In this document: positions 18,065 through 25,657 of the stretch, one piece after another
How the letters are laid out: each line of letters opens with the position of its first letter
Numbering within the stretch: position 1 is the first letter of the stretch
From: Streptomyces lunaelactis
GTDB lineage: Bacteria; Actinomycetota; Actinomycetes; Streptomycetales; Streptomycetaceae
DNA length: 64,000 nucleotides
Assembly: GCF_003054555.1 (NCBI RefSeq)
Contig: NZ_CP026304.1
Span: 2,108,001 to 2,172,000, forward strand
Direction of reading: 5' to 3'
Notes under the pieces: model-generated
Seen by the model: only the letters and a program-made list of their open reading frames with translations
Told to the model about the DNA's origin: nothing
Databases searched by the model: none
Translations under genes and position numbers: made by a program

Positions 18065-18200
18065 CGCCGGCACGCTTGAGAACCCAGGTCAGTCGTTATG
18101 TCGCCGCGTCCTGCCTTTGGACCACCGCGCATCGAGCTGCGCGGGCCGGACTTGAACCGGCATTTCGACGCACCAGGGCCTGGGCCCGGTTGATCCGGCG
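18065..18200 (-). ncRNA. tRNA-mimic RNA B, permuted halves (YrlA-like)
   Basis: Read on the minus strand: stem CGTCG 18170-18166, variable AAAT, T arm GCCGG-TTCAAGT-CCGGC (18161-18145), acceptor CCGCGCA (18144-18138), G, linker CTCGA, acceptor TGCGCGG (18131-18125; 7 bp perfect), TG, D arm GTCC-AAAGGCA-GGAC (18122-18108), G, stem CGGCG 18106-18102 pairing with 18170-18166. So the tRNA 3' half precedes the 5' half. No anticodon loop is formed; the outer sequences pair instead: CCCAGG 18184-18179 with CCTGGG 18088-18083, and CGCCGG 18200-18195 with CCGGCG 18070-18065. It is the expected shape of a YrlA-type Y RNA. Ends are estimates. Confidence 0.7.
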
Positions 18201-18222
18201 ATCGGCGGCGAATGCTGAGTCT

Positions 18223-18369
18223 GGAGCAATAGTCTGAGATTGATCGCGGTCTGCCTCTGCCAGTTGGGCTACCGCGGCCCGTACATCCTGCTGGATGTGC
18301 CGCGGGGAGGACTCGAACCTCCACTTGAACCGCACAGTCACGACAAGCTTCAGTTTCAGCTTGCGCTCC
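18223..18369 (-). ncRNA. tRNA-mimic RNA A, permuted halves (YrlA-like)
   Basis: Read on the minus strand: stem CGGTT 18332-18328, variable CAAGT, T arm GGAGG-TTCGAGT-CCTCC (18322-18306), acceptor CCGCGGC (18305-18299), A, a 19-base linker with hairpin CATCC-AGCA-GGATG (18297-18284), acceptor GCCGCGG (18278-18272; 7 bp perfect), TA, D arm GCCC-AACTGGCAGA-GGC (18269-18253), A, stem GACCG 18251-18247 pairing with 18332-18328. The RNA ends pair beyond this: GTCG 18344-18341 with CGAT 18246-18243, CTGA 18353-18350 with TCAG 18237-18234, GGAG 18369-18366 with CTCC 18226-18223; an 8-base bulge TGACTGTG sits between. It begins about 45 bases after the stop codon of the gene at 18414. Confidence 0.7.
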
Positions 18370-18413
18370 TCGCGCACCCCGCCCGCACAGAGGCGGCCGG
18401 GGAATCATTGAGG

Positions 18414-19145
18414 CTACCCGAACAGATAGCCAAATACGGCGTCGCCCACCCGCTGGTCGGTGACCTCCGCGCCATTCGCCTCCTCGCGGGCGAACTTCAC
18501 GGCCTGCTGAAGCTTTTCCACCCGCTCGAGCAGTTCATTCACCCGCCGGGCCGGCAGCGCACCGGAGAATTTCACGGTCGTCCAGTAACCGACCGGAATG
18601 TCCTCGTAGTACACCTCGACCTGCGCGGGATGCTTTTCGGTCGCCTCCGCCTTCACATGGTTGCGCGGGACCTTCTTCGTACGCAGAGTCCGTACCGACT
18701 CGGTCTTCCATGCGTCGGTCGACGGGTCCTGAGACCACGACTCCGAGGCATCGAGCACCGGCAGCTTGCGCACAAAGGTGTTGATGTCCGTCAACTGCTT
18801 CTCGAGAAAGAGGAGATACGCCACCGGCACCTCGCTCACCAGGACCCGCCCGTCCACCGTGACATCGGCGCGCGCGGTGCAGTTGGCCCAGTCCTTGGTG
18901 GCGGTCACGTCGAACAGCCGGGTCAGCGTCTTCGCGGTCTCGCGCAGCACATCCTCGGCCTTGACCTGCACCCGCGTGGACTCGGGCGGCAGCTGCTCGC
19001 CCTCCTCGTCCTTCGGCTGGTACGTACGCGAGATGCCGGCGAGCAGCGCGGGCTTCTGCAGCCCGTGATGCGCTGTCGTCAGGTCCTGATGCGCCTTGGA
19101 CTTGACGCCTTTCTCGACTGCGATGATCTGATTGAGTTTCGCCAC
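18414..19145 (-). CDS. Protein of unknown function upstream of two tRNA-mimic RNAs
   Basis: 243 residues from a GTG at 19145 (VAKLNQIIAVEKGVKS); an upstream in-frame GTG at 19172 is possible. No signal peptide or membrane segment. Features: basic N-terminus, central DWANCTARADVTVDGRVLV, a helical YLLFLEKQLTDINTFVRKL, then YYEDIPVGYWTTVKFSG and a C-terminal coiled-coil-like ELLERVEKLQQAVKFAREEA. I recall similar hypothetical proteins in actinobacteriophages but know no function. Its adjacency on the same strand to the two tRNA-like RNAs suggests a functional unit, for example an RNA-binding partner; this is inference. Confidence 0.8.
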   Translation of the reverse strand: MAKLNQIIAVEKGVKSKAHQDLTTAHHGLQKPALLAGISRTYQPKDEEGEQLPPESTRVQVKAEDVLRETAKTLTRLFDVTATKDWANCTARADVTVDGRVLVSEVPVAYLLFLEKQLTDINTFVRKLPVLDASESWSQDPSTDAWKTESVRTLRTKKVPRNHVKAEATEKHPAQVEVYYEDIPVGYWTTVKFSGALPARRVNELLERVEKLQQAVKFAREEANGAEVTDQRVGDAVFGYLFG

Positions 19146-19229
19146 GTCGATCAAGCTAGCAAGACCGCCCACCCGTTATCGAACGATTTTCAGATCCATC
19201 TCTTCAGATCCGCCGGGGAGTTACGCACG

Positions 19230-19688
19230 ATGGAGACAGCCGTCATCGCGGTCATAGGCACCCTGCTCGGCTCGGTGGCCACCCACTTCTTCCAGCGCCA
19301 GACCATGGAGCGCACCGCTGCCCTCACCCGTGCCGAACAGCTGCGCCAGGAGCGGATCTCCGCGTACAGCGCCTTCGCCGGCACGCTCGTCGACTACCGG
19401 CGCGGTCAGAACGACCGCTGGCACCGGGCGAAGGAGCGGCCGGGCAGCGCGGTGGCCGAGGCGGCGCGTATCGACTCCTACCGGCTGCGCTCGTCCGCCC
19501 ATCAGGCGCTGATCCGCGTCCAGTTGGTCTGTGACGATGCTCAGGCGCTGGAGCTGGCCGCGTCCGCTTTCGAGGTCACCAACTGCATGCACGAGGCGCC
19601 GGACGAGGCCGACCGTTCGCAGCGCTCCGAGCAGGCGCGCGAGACACTGTCCGAGTTCATCGGGGCGGCGGCGCCGGGCGTGCGCTGA
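19230..19688 (+). CDS. Small protein with N-terminal membrane anchor
   Basis: 152 residues from the ATG at 19230 with GGGGAG nine bases upstream. The N-terminus METAVIAVIGTLLGSVATHF is a single hydrophobic segment; the rest is a charged helical domain (RTAALTRAEQLRQERISAYS, then QALELAASAFEVTN). This layout, a short anchor followed by a four-helix-like cytoplasmic part, is common in Streptomyces hypothetical proteins. No function known to me. It is divergent from the gene at 18414-19145. Confidence 0.75.
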   Translation: METAVIAVIGTLLGSVATHFFQRQTMERTAALTRAEQLRQERISAYSAFAGTLVDYRRGQNDRWHRAKERPGSAVAEAARIDSYRLRSSAHQALIRVQLVCDDAQALELAASAFEVTNCMHEAPDEADRSQRSEQARETLSEFIGAAAPGVR

Positions 19689-19714
19689 GACTCCCTAGCG
19701 CGGGCTGGGACTTC

Positions 19715-20686
19715 CTACCCCGGGCTGGGACCGAGCGTACGGACGGGCCGGCCGGCGAGATATGCGGCGATGTCCTCGACGGCCTGCCGGAAGTACCCCT
19801 CGTAATTGCGCCGGGTCACATAGCCGAGGTGCGGCAGCCCGAGGAAGTTCGGCGCGGAGCGCAACGGGTCGTCCTCGGGCAGCGGCTCCGTCTCGAAGAC
19901 GTCGGCGCCCGCTCCGGCGATCCAGCCGTCGTGCAGGGCCCGCACCAGCGCTGCCTGGTCGACGATCGCGGCCCGCGAGGTGTTGACCAGGTAGGCCGTA
20001 CGCCGCATCCGCTCGAGCTCTTTCGCGCCGATCAGCCCGCGGGTGCGGTCGCCGAGCTGCAGATGTACGGAGACGAAGTCACCGGCTTCGAGCAACTCCC
20101 CGAGCGAGTGGGCGCGTACGACCCCGACCTCCGCGGCCCGCTCGTCGGTGAGGTGCCGGCTCCACGCCATGACCTCCATCCCGAAGGCCTGTCCGACGCG
20201 GGCGACTTTCGCGCCGATCCTGCCGAGGCCGAGGAGCGCGAGCCGACTTCCGTGCAGATCGGCGCCGACGGTGCTCTGCCAGGGGCCGTCGTCGCGGAAG
20301 GCCGAGCCCTCCTGGACGACGTGCCGCGCCAGTCCGAGGATCAGCGCCCAGGTCAGCTCGGCGGGCGGTTCGGAGCTGCTGCTGGTGCCGCAGACGGTGA
20401 CACCGTGGCGGGCGGCGGCTTCGAGGTCGATGGACGCGTTGCGCATACCGGACGTGATCAGCAGCTGCAGACGCGGCAGCCGGGCGAAGAGGGAGGCGGT
20501 GAACGGGGTGCGTTCGCGCATCGCTACGAGGATCTCGCAGTCGCCGACGGCCTCCACGACCTCGTCCTCGTGTGTGAAGTGACTTTGCAGCGAGGTCACT
20601 TCGACATCACTTCCGAGGGCCGACCAGTCCGCCATGGACAGCGCGACATCCTGGTAGTCGTCGAGCACGGCACAGTGCAGCGTCAT
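19715..20686 (-). CDS. D-2-hydroxyacid dehydrogenase family protein
   Basis: 323 residues from the ATG at 20686 (MTLHCAVLDDYQDVA). Rossmann NAD-binding motif LALLGLGRIGAKVARVGQAFG at about 150. The catalytic triad is present: Arg in NTSRAAIVD, Glu in VFETEPLPEDDPL and His in LPHLGYVT. Family members reduce 2-keto acids to D-hydroxyacids; the DDYQDVA opening is typical of the actinobacterial subgroup near phosphoglycerate dehydrogenase, with no ACT domain. Cytoplasmic. Substrate not deducible. It is divergent from the DUF2293 gene, with only 35 bases between starts. Confidence 0.9.
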   Translation of the reverse strand: MTLHCAVLDDYQDVALSMADWSALGSDVEVTSLQSHFTHEDEVVEAVGDCEILVAMRERTPFTASLFARLPRLQLLITSGMRNASIDLEAAARHGVTVCGTSSSSEPPAELTWALILGLARHVVQEGSAFRDDGPWQSTVGADLHGSRLALLGLGRIGAKVARVGQAFGMEVMAWSRHLTDERAAEVGVVRAHSLGELLEAGDFVSVHLQLGDRTRGLIGAKELERMRRTAYLVNTSRAAIVDQAALVRALHDGWIAGAGADVFETEPLPEDDPLRSAPNFLGLPHLGYVTRRNYEGYFRQAVEDIAAYLAGRPVRTLGPSPG

Positions 20687-20721
20687 GGGAGCGGAGCGTA
20701 CCTGCTGGGTACGCTGCGGAC

Positions 20722-21378
20722 ATGGACCTGGTGGTGATCGAACCACTGAAGCAGCGGCACTGCGCCGAGTGCCGCCAAGGGCCTCTTCCGCTGCACCTTC
20801 TCGAATTCAACGCGCCCGTCTGTCTGGACTGCGCGGACCTTGCCCACCTGGTGTATCTGCCGCGGGGCTCCGCGGCTCTCACCCGCCGTGCCCGTGAGGC
20901 GAGTTCGCTGTGCGCGGTCGTGGTCCGCTTCAACCGGCGCCGCAAGCGGTACGAACGCCAGGGGCTGCTGGTCGAGGAGGCGGCGCTGGCCCGCGCCGAG
21001 TCGGCGTGCCTGGCGGACGCGGACGCACGGGCGCGACGTCGCGAGCGGGACGCGGTCCGCCGCGCGGCCGAGGACGTACGGTTCACCACCTCGTTCGCCG
21101 CGGAGATCCTGCGGCTGTTCCCCGGCTGCCCGCCTGCCCGCGCCCGCGAGGTCGCGGAGCACGCCTCGGCGCGCGGCAGCGGGAGGGTGGGCCGCACCGC
21201 GGCGGGCCGCTCCCTGGATGAGGGTGCGGTCACGGCCGCGGTGCGGGCCTCCGTACGGCATCTCGACACGGAGTACGACACCCTGCTGATGGCCGGAGTG
21301 GCCCGCTATGAAGCGCGGGCCAGGGTGGCGGCTGTGATCGATGGGGTGCTGGCGTCCTGGTCCTGCCCTGCGCACTAG
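20722..21378 (+). CDS. DUF2293-domain protein
   Basis: 218 residues. The N-terminus carries a zinc-finger-like CAEC (RHCAECRQ) and CLDC (VCLDCADLAHLVYLPRGSAAL). The C-terminal helical part, FAAEILRLFPGCPPARAREVAEHA with SLDEGAVTAAVRASVRHLDTEYD, matches the DUF2293 pattern. The four cysteines probably bind zinc. Function unknown. Its stop overlaps the end of the convergent chaplin gene by four bases. Confidence 0.8.
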   Translation: MDLVVIEPLKQRHCAECRQGPLPLHLLEFNAPVCLDCADLAHLVYLPRGSAALTRRAREASSLCAVVVRFNRRRKRYERQGLLVEEAALARAESACLADADARARRRERDAVRRAAEDVRFTTSFAAEILRLFPGCPPARAREVAEHASARGSGRVGRTAAGRSLDEGAVTAAVRASVRHLDTEYDTLLMAGVARYEARARVAAVIDGVLASWSCPAH

Positions 21379-21794
21379 GACCGGTTGGCGGGCCGGCGGC
21401 GGCGGTAGAGCACGATTCCGCCGAGCAGAAGGGCGGCGCCTGCGGGCGCGGTCAGGGCGACAGAACCGGAGCCTGTGTCGGCCAGGCGCACCGGTGCCGC
21501 GGGCTTCGGCGGGGTGGCAGGACGCGGGCGGACGGGCGGCCTGCCGGGGACGTCGGGGGCGGAGGCGCAGGCGTTCCCGGCGGCAGGGTTGAGCACTCCG
21601 AGGACATCGACCGTGTTGCCGCAGGCGTTGACCGGGACATTCACCGGGATCTGCACCGTGTTGCCGGACAGCAGTCCGGGCGAACGAGCCGCACCGCCGT
21701 CCGCGTTGGAGTCGGCGTGCGCGTGCCCCGCCATGGCGAGCGCGCCGCCCGTGAGCATCAGGACGGCCAGACCCTTTCGGTGAACCTGCCTCAT
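21375..21794 (-). CDS. Sortase-anchored chaplin with a single chaplin domain
   Basis: 139 residues from the ATG at 21794, preceded by GGCAGGGA. Signal peptide LAVLMLTGGALAMAGHAHA. One chaplin domain follows: GLLSGNTVQIPVNVP, VNACGNTVDVLGVLNPA and GNACA, with the two conserved Cys of amyloid-forming chaplins. A Pro-rich stalk leads to LADTG, a hydrophobic stretch and RRRRPANRS, a class E (LAXTG) sortase signal. Long chaplins ChpA-C of S. coelicolor carry two chaplin domains; here there is one. It should coat aerial hyphae or spores after covalent attachment to peptidoglycan. Confidence 0.88.
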   Translation of the reverse strand: MRQVHRKGLAVLMLTGGALAMAGHAHADSNADGGAARSPGLLSGNTVQIPVNVPVNACGNTVDVLGVLNPAAGNACASAPDVPGRPPVRPRPATPPKPAAPVRLADTGSGSVALTAPAGAALLLGGIVLYRRRRPANRS

Positions 21795-21968
21795 GGGTTC
21801 CCTGCCTTCAGGAGAAGTTCGCGGGCACTCGCCCGCACCTGAACCAACGCTCATGAGGCCATTCGGGTTATGGCAGAAATGCCTTTCACTCCATCGAGTG
21901 TGCTTCTTGTCGAACTGACGGGTCTGTTCGTACCGGCTACCGGATCGAGGCGAACGACACGGGCCGGG

Positions 21969-22319
21969 TCAGGCGAAGTTCTCGCCGAGGTAGCGGGTAA
22001 GGGCGTCGCTCGTACGGGACAGTTCTGCGGCCTGCTCGGAAACGTTGTCGCGGATCTCGCGGATCTTCGCCAGCAGCGTGGGGCAGACCTCTGACTGCCG
22101 TCCCGCCGCGCCGTCGCAGGGCAGGATGTCGCGGATCCTGTCAGTCGGCAGGCCGATGGCCAGCAGCGCACGGATACGGAAGACCACTTCGGGCGCTTCA
22201 GGTCCGTATTCGCGATACCCATTGCCCCGGCGTTCGGACGTGAGGATGCCCTGCTGCTCGTAGTAGCGCAGCGAGCGGGCGCTGACGCCGGTCGCTCGAC
22301 TCAACTCGCCGATCCTCAT
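21969..22319 (-). CDS. MerR-family transcriptional regulator
   Basis: 116 residues from the ATG at 22319 (MRIGELSRATGVSARSLRYY). N-terminal winged HTH with YYEQQGILTSERRGNGYREY, then the dimerisation coiled coil RIRALLAIGLPTDRIRDILPC and KIREIRDNVSEQAAELSRT. A single Cys pair (PC, VCPT) is present, not the CxGxxC of SoxR, so an organic effector is likelier than redox sensing. It is divergent from an SDR gene, and the promoter between has the stretched spacer and dyad that MerR proteins use. Confidence 0.9.
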   Translation of the reverse strand: MRIGELSRATGVSARSLRYYEQQGILTSERRGNGYREYGPEAPEVVFRIRALLAIGLPTDRIRDILPCDGAAGRQSEVCPTLLAKIREIRDNVSEQAAELSRTSDALTRYLGENFA

Positions 22320-22355
22320 GCTTCTCCACTCGCAGCCGCTCACCGCCCGGCTTCC

Positions 22356-22387
22356 TTGACCTTGACACTGATGTCAGAGTTTAGCGT
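22356..22387 (+). promoter_or_regulatory. MerR-type promoter with operator dyad
   Basis: TTGACC (22356-22361) and TAGCGT (22382-22387) are spaced by 20 bases, and the spacer contains the perfect inverted repeat TGACA-CTGA-TGTCA (22363-22376). Long spacers with the operator between the boxes are the MerR hallmark. The SDR start at 22394 is seven bases past the -10, so the transcript is probably leaderless. Confidence 0.65.
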
Positions 22388-22393
22388 CGGCGT

Positions 22394-23329
22394 ATGAGCA
22401 CTCGTTCTCCCCGGTTTCCTGCCCTCTCATGGTCCACCGATGACATGCCCGACCTGGCCGGACGTACCGCCGTTGTCACCGGCGCCGCAAGCGGTCTCGG
22501 GCTGGCGGTCACACGATCACTCATCGCCCACGGCGCACGAGTCGTCATGGCGGTGAGGAACACAGCCAAGGCCGAGCAGATGCGCGCCGAATTGGCCCCA
22601 GGTCCGGGTGAAGCGGTGGTGATGGAACTCGACCTGCTCGACCTGGCCTCGGTGCACCGGTTCACGGCCGCGGTGCACGAGCGGTTCACGGCGGTCGACC
22701 TGCTGATCGAGAACGCCGGGATCAGCAGCCAGTCGCTCGTGCTGAGCCCCGAGGGCGTGGAGAGCCAGTTCGCGACGAACCACCTGGGTCACTTTGCGCT
22801 GACCGGTCCGCTGCTGGATCTGCTCGGCAACGGCCATGATCCACGGATCGTCGTCGTCGCGTCCGCGCTGTATGCGCGCGCCGACTTGGACCTGGACCGA
22901 CTCGACGGCAGTGGCACCTACTCACCGGGCCGGGCCTACAACCGCTCGAAGCTCGCCAATGTGCTCTTCGGCCGCGAACTCCAACGCCGCCTGCAAGCGT
23001 CCGGCTCCACGGTCAGAAGCTTCGTCGCCCACCCGGGCATGGCGAAGACACCACTGCACACCACCTACCCCTCACCCGCGCTGCGGCTCGTGACGAAGAC
23101 GGCGGCGGCGCTGATCGGACGGCCCGCGGAACACGCTGCCGTTCCGATCCTCTACGCCGCAACCTCCCCCGACGCCTCGCCGGGCAGCTTCTACGGCCCG
23201 ACCGGCCCCAAGCTCCACCCGCAGGTGCGGCCCGGGGCGTTCACCGGTGCAGGCCTCGACCGCGACGGATCCCACGCCCTATGGGCGACATCGCAGCAAC
23301 TCACGGGTGTCCAGTACCTCGACTACTGA
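22394..23329 (+). CDS. Short-chain dehydrogenase/reductase
   Basis: 311 residues. Rossmann motif TGAASGLGLAV near residue 30, NAG (IENAGIS) about 97, NHLGHFALT, catalytic Ser (VVVASALYA) and YNRSK corresponding to YxxxK. The pattern with an extended C-terminus (LYAATSPDASPGSFYGP) matches the retinol-dehydrogenase-like classical SDRs. NADPH is probably preferred (RN after the second strand). The MerR regulator is divergent, so the enzyme is likely induced by the compound that regulator senses. Confidence 0.9.
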   Translation: MSTRSPRFPALSWSTDDMPDLAGRTAVVTGAASGLGLAVTRSLIAHGARVVMAVRNTAKAEQMRAELAPGPGEAVVMELDLLDLASVHRFTAAVHERFTAVDLLIENAGISSQSLVLSPEGVESQFATNHLGHFALTGPLLDLLGNGHDPRIVVVASALYARADLDLDRLDGSGTYSPGRAYNRSKLANVLFGRELQRRLQASGSTVRSFVAHPGMAKTPLHTTYPSPALRLVTKTAAALIGRPAEHAAVPILYAATSPDASPGSFYGPTGPKLHPQVRPGAFTGAGLDRDGSHALWATSQQLTGVQYLDY

Positions 23330-23425
23330 GCGGGCAGGGGCCCGGTCCCCCTGGAGGGTGCGGCAGTCCGGAACTGTCGACGGCTGCCTGCCGTAATCCG
23401 GCTCCGCAGCGGGCAGTTCTCCCCC

Positions 23426-23959
23426 ATGACGGATCGCCCGCTGCTCCTCCTCGACGTCGACGGCCCGCTCAACCCGTACGCGGCGCGTCTCCCGCGATTG
23501 CGCGGCTATACGACGCACCGCCTGCACCCGGCGAACTGGCTCGCCCGCCAGCGCCCTGGCTCCCGCCGCCACCGCCGCGGCCTACGGGTCCGTCTCAACC
23601 CCGCCCACGGCCCACGGCTGACGGGCCTGCCCTTCGAACTGGCCTGGGCGACCACCTGGATGCACGAGGCCAACACCATGATCGCCCCGGGCGTCGGCCT
23701 GCCCGCCGATCTCCCGGTGATCGAGTGGCCGGAACTCTTCGCGAAGGACCCGGACGGCCTGTACTGGAAGACCCGGCCGCTGCTGGATTGGGCGGCAGGC
23801 CGCCCGTTCGCCTGGGTGGACGACATGATCACGGACCTGGACACGGCCCATGTCGCTGCCAACCACGACGCACCGGCGCTGCTCCTGCGGATCCACCCGG
23901 GGCGGGGGCTGCGGGAGGAGGACTTCGCGGCGCTGGTCAGCTGGGCGGAGGGCTTGTGA
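23426..23959 (+). CDS. HAD-like hydrolase domain protein
   Basis: 177 residues starting MTDRPLLLLDVDGPLNPYAA; the DVDG motif is HAD motif I (DxDx) with the nucleophile Asp first. The rest lacks the usual spacing of motifs II-III, but FAWVDDMITDLD has the acidic pair of motif IV. It belongs to the small Streptomyces HAD-like hypothetical family; a phosphatase role is possible but unproven. It converges with and overlaps the anti-sigma-type gene by 23 bases. Confidence 0.75.
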   Translation: MTDRPLLLLDVDGPLNPYAARLPRLRGYTTHRLHPANWLARQRPGSRRHRRGLRVRLNPAHGPRLTGLPFELAWATTWMHEANTMIAPGVGLPADLPVIEWPELFAKDPDGLYWKTRPLLDWAAGRPFAWVDDMITDLDTAHVAANHDAPALLLRIHPGRGLREEDFAALVSWAEGL

Positions 23960-24431
23960 CCCGCCGGGCCCCGGTGACGCTGGGGCCCAGAGCGATCGAG
24001 CACCAGACGGTCTTCAGGACGGGATCACTGTGGCTGGTTCCCCAGTCGGCAGCGAGGGCGTCGACGAGAAGCAGGCCGCGACCACCGTCGGAGTCGAGAG
24101 GTGCGGACCCAAGGTCAGCCGGCACGGGCAGCCCACGGTCGCGGCGGGCATCGCTGACCTCCACACGGAGCGTGCCAGGAGGGACGACAGTGAGCCCCAG
24201 CCGGAAATCCCGGCCGGGGACACGACCGTGCGTGATGGCATTCGCGGCGAGTTCGGCCACGAGGAGGGCGGCCGTCCGGGAGGAGTCGGAGTCGTACGGC
24301 CAGCCCCAGGCGTCGAGTTGCTGAGTGGCGAGTCGTCGGGCGAGACGGGCGCCGCGGCGGGTCGCGCTCAGCCGGACCGTGAAGCGGTGGGTGGGGACGG
24401 GGAGTTCGGTGCTGACGGTTTGGTGATTCAC
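23937..24431 (-). CDS. ATP-binding anti-sigma-like protein (HATPase)
   Basis: 164 residues from a GTG at 24431 (VNHQTVSTELP); a far-upstream ATG lacks support. GHKL-type ATPase fold: N box LLVAELAANAITHG, G boxes VSDARRDRGLP and SDGGRGLLLVDALAADWG. This is the RsbW/SpoIIAB-like kinase fold expanded in Streptomyces, where such proteins act as sigma-factor or other partner-switch regulators. It is divergent from an XRE/DUF397 pair, the usual three-gene arrangement of the whiJ/abaA-like loci. Confidence 0.85.
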   Translation of the reverse strand: MNHQTVSTELPVPTHRFTVRLSATRRGARLARRLATQQLDAWGWPYDSDSSRTAALLVAELAANAITHGRVPGRDFRLGLTVVPPGTLRVEVSDARRDRGLPVPADLGSAPLDSDGGRGLLLVDALAADWGTSHSDPVLKTVWCSIALGPSVTGARRVTSPPPS

Positions 24432-24585
24432 ATCACTCAGCGTGGCCGAGCGTGCGTAACCTGAACAGGAGCGTTGTCGGTACGCAGCGTGATTGTCCAA
24501 GCTCGGAGGCGTGCTGTCCGGGTTGTCGGGCGTGACGCAGAGCGCAGGGCGGCGTTGGTCAGGGGCGCGTCGAAGGTGGGACGAC

Positions 24586-25443
24586 ATGGCGGATACGACA
24601 GGGCCGATGAACGACGAAGCAGAAGAGCAGCCGGACTGGGACGAGGGGACGGCGGAACTCCTCAAGACCGTCGGCAAGCAGGTCAGGCTGTGGCGGGAAC
24701 GGGCTCACTTGACGCAGGCCGAGCTCGGCAAGGCGATCGGTTACACGGAGCACCAGGTCTCGGCGGTCGAGCGAGGGCGCCGCATCGCGAAACCGGAGTT
24801 CCTCGACCGGGCGGACGAGGCGCTGGGGGCGGGCGGGATCCTGGCGGCGTTCAAGGGGGACGTGGAACGGGCGCGGTATCCCAGGAAAGTGCGGGATCTC
24901 GCCAAGTTGGAGGCGGAGGCAGTCGAGTTGGGTGCGTACGCCAACTCCGTCATCCACGGGCTGCTGCAGACCGAGGACTACTCCCGGACGCTGTTCCGGA
25001 TGCGGACGCCCCTACTGGACGAAGAGACGATCGAACGGTACGTCGCCGCACGCATGGCCCGCCAGGAGATCTTCAGCCGTTGGCCCGCTCCGCTCCTGAC
25101 CTTCGTTCAGGAGGAGGTGACACTGCTCCGCCCAGTCGGTGGCAGGCATGTGCTGAGGGCTCAGCTGGAACGGGTGCTGGAGATCGGCAAGTTGCGGAAT
25201 GTTTCGATCCAGGTGATGCCGACCGACCGTGAGGAGCATGTAGGACTGGGCGGCCCCTTCCAGCTGCTGGAGCCCAAGGTTGGGCCCAGGACAGCGCACG
25301 CCGAAGTGCAGCAGTTCAGCCGCGTGGTCACTGACCGGAAAGAGGTCCGCACCCTTGAGGCAAGGTATGGCACCATCCGAGCGCAGGCTCTCACTCCACG
25401 GGAGTCGCTGGCCCTGATCGAGAAAGTGCTGGGAGAGACATGA
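24586..25443 (+). CDS. XRE-family regulator with DUF5753 (Scr1/WhiJ-like)
   Basis: 285 residues from the ATG at 24586 with AAGGTGGG upstream; an ATG at 24607 is another option. HTH at about residues 25-80: VRLWRERAHLTQAELGKAIG, HQVSAVERGRRI. The C-terminal 200 residues are DUF5753: NSVIHGLLQTEDYSRTLF, FVQEEVTLLRPVGG, VLEIGKLRNVSIQVMP, GLGGPFQLLEP. It overlaps the DUF397 gene by four bases (ATGA). Such pairs act together in development and antibiotic control in Streptomyces; many paralogues exist. Confidence 0.92.
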   Translation: MADTTGPMNDEAEEQPDWDEGTAELLKTVGKQVRLWRERAHLTQAELGKAIGYTEHQVSAVERGRRIAKPEFLDRADEALGAGGILAAFKGDVERARYPRKVRDLAKLEAEAVELGAYANSVIHGLLQTEDYSRTLFRMRTPLLDEETIERYVAARMARQEIFSRWPAPLLTFVQEEVTLLRPVGGRHVLRAQLERVLEIGKLRNVSIQVMPTDREEHVGLGGPFQLLEPKVGPRTAHAEVQQFSRVVTDRKEVRTLEARYGTIRAQALTPRESLALIEKVLGET

Positions 25444-25646
25444 CAGTGCAACCCTCTGCAGACAGCGCCGCCGAGCTGATGTGGTTCAAGAGCAGCTACA
25501 GCACCGGCGAAGGTCCCGAGTGCGTCGAGGTCGCCTCCGCCCCCGGTACCGTCCGCGTCCGGGACTCAAAGGACAAGGCAGGCGCGCAACTCGCCTTCGC
25601 AGACGGCTCATGGGCGGCGTTCGTCCCGTTCGCGGCCTCCCGCTAG
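25440..25646 (+). CDS. DUF397-domain small protein
   Basis: 68 residues. WFKSSYSTGEGPECVEVA, VRVRDSKDKAGAQLAF and WAAFVPFA are the DUF397 signature. Start overlaps the stop of the XRE gene, indicating translational coupling. DUF397 proteins are thought to bind or modulate their partner XRE protein. Confidence 0.93.
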   Translation: MTVQPSADSAAELMWFKSSYSTGEGPECVEVASAPGTVRVRDSKDKAGAQLAFADGSWAAFVPFAASR

Positions 25647-25657
25647 CGCCCAGTCGC

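Noticed and set aside
18065..18369. Two functional permuted tRNA genes
   Set aside because: The halves do form tRNA cores, but there is no plausible anticodon loop (no T33, no seven-base loop can be joined) and bacteria lack the bulge-helix-bulge splicing used for permuted tRNAs. Pairing of the outer ends fits a Y-RNA-like RNA better.
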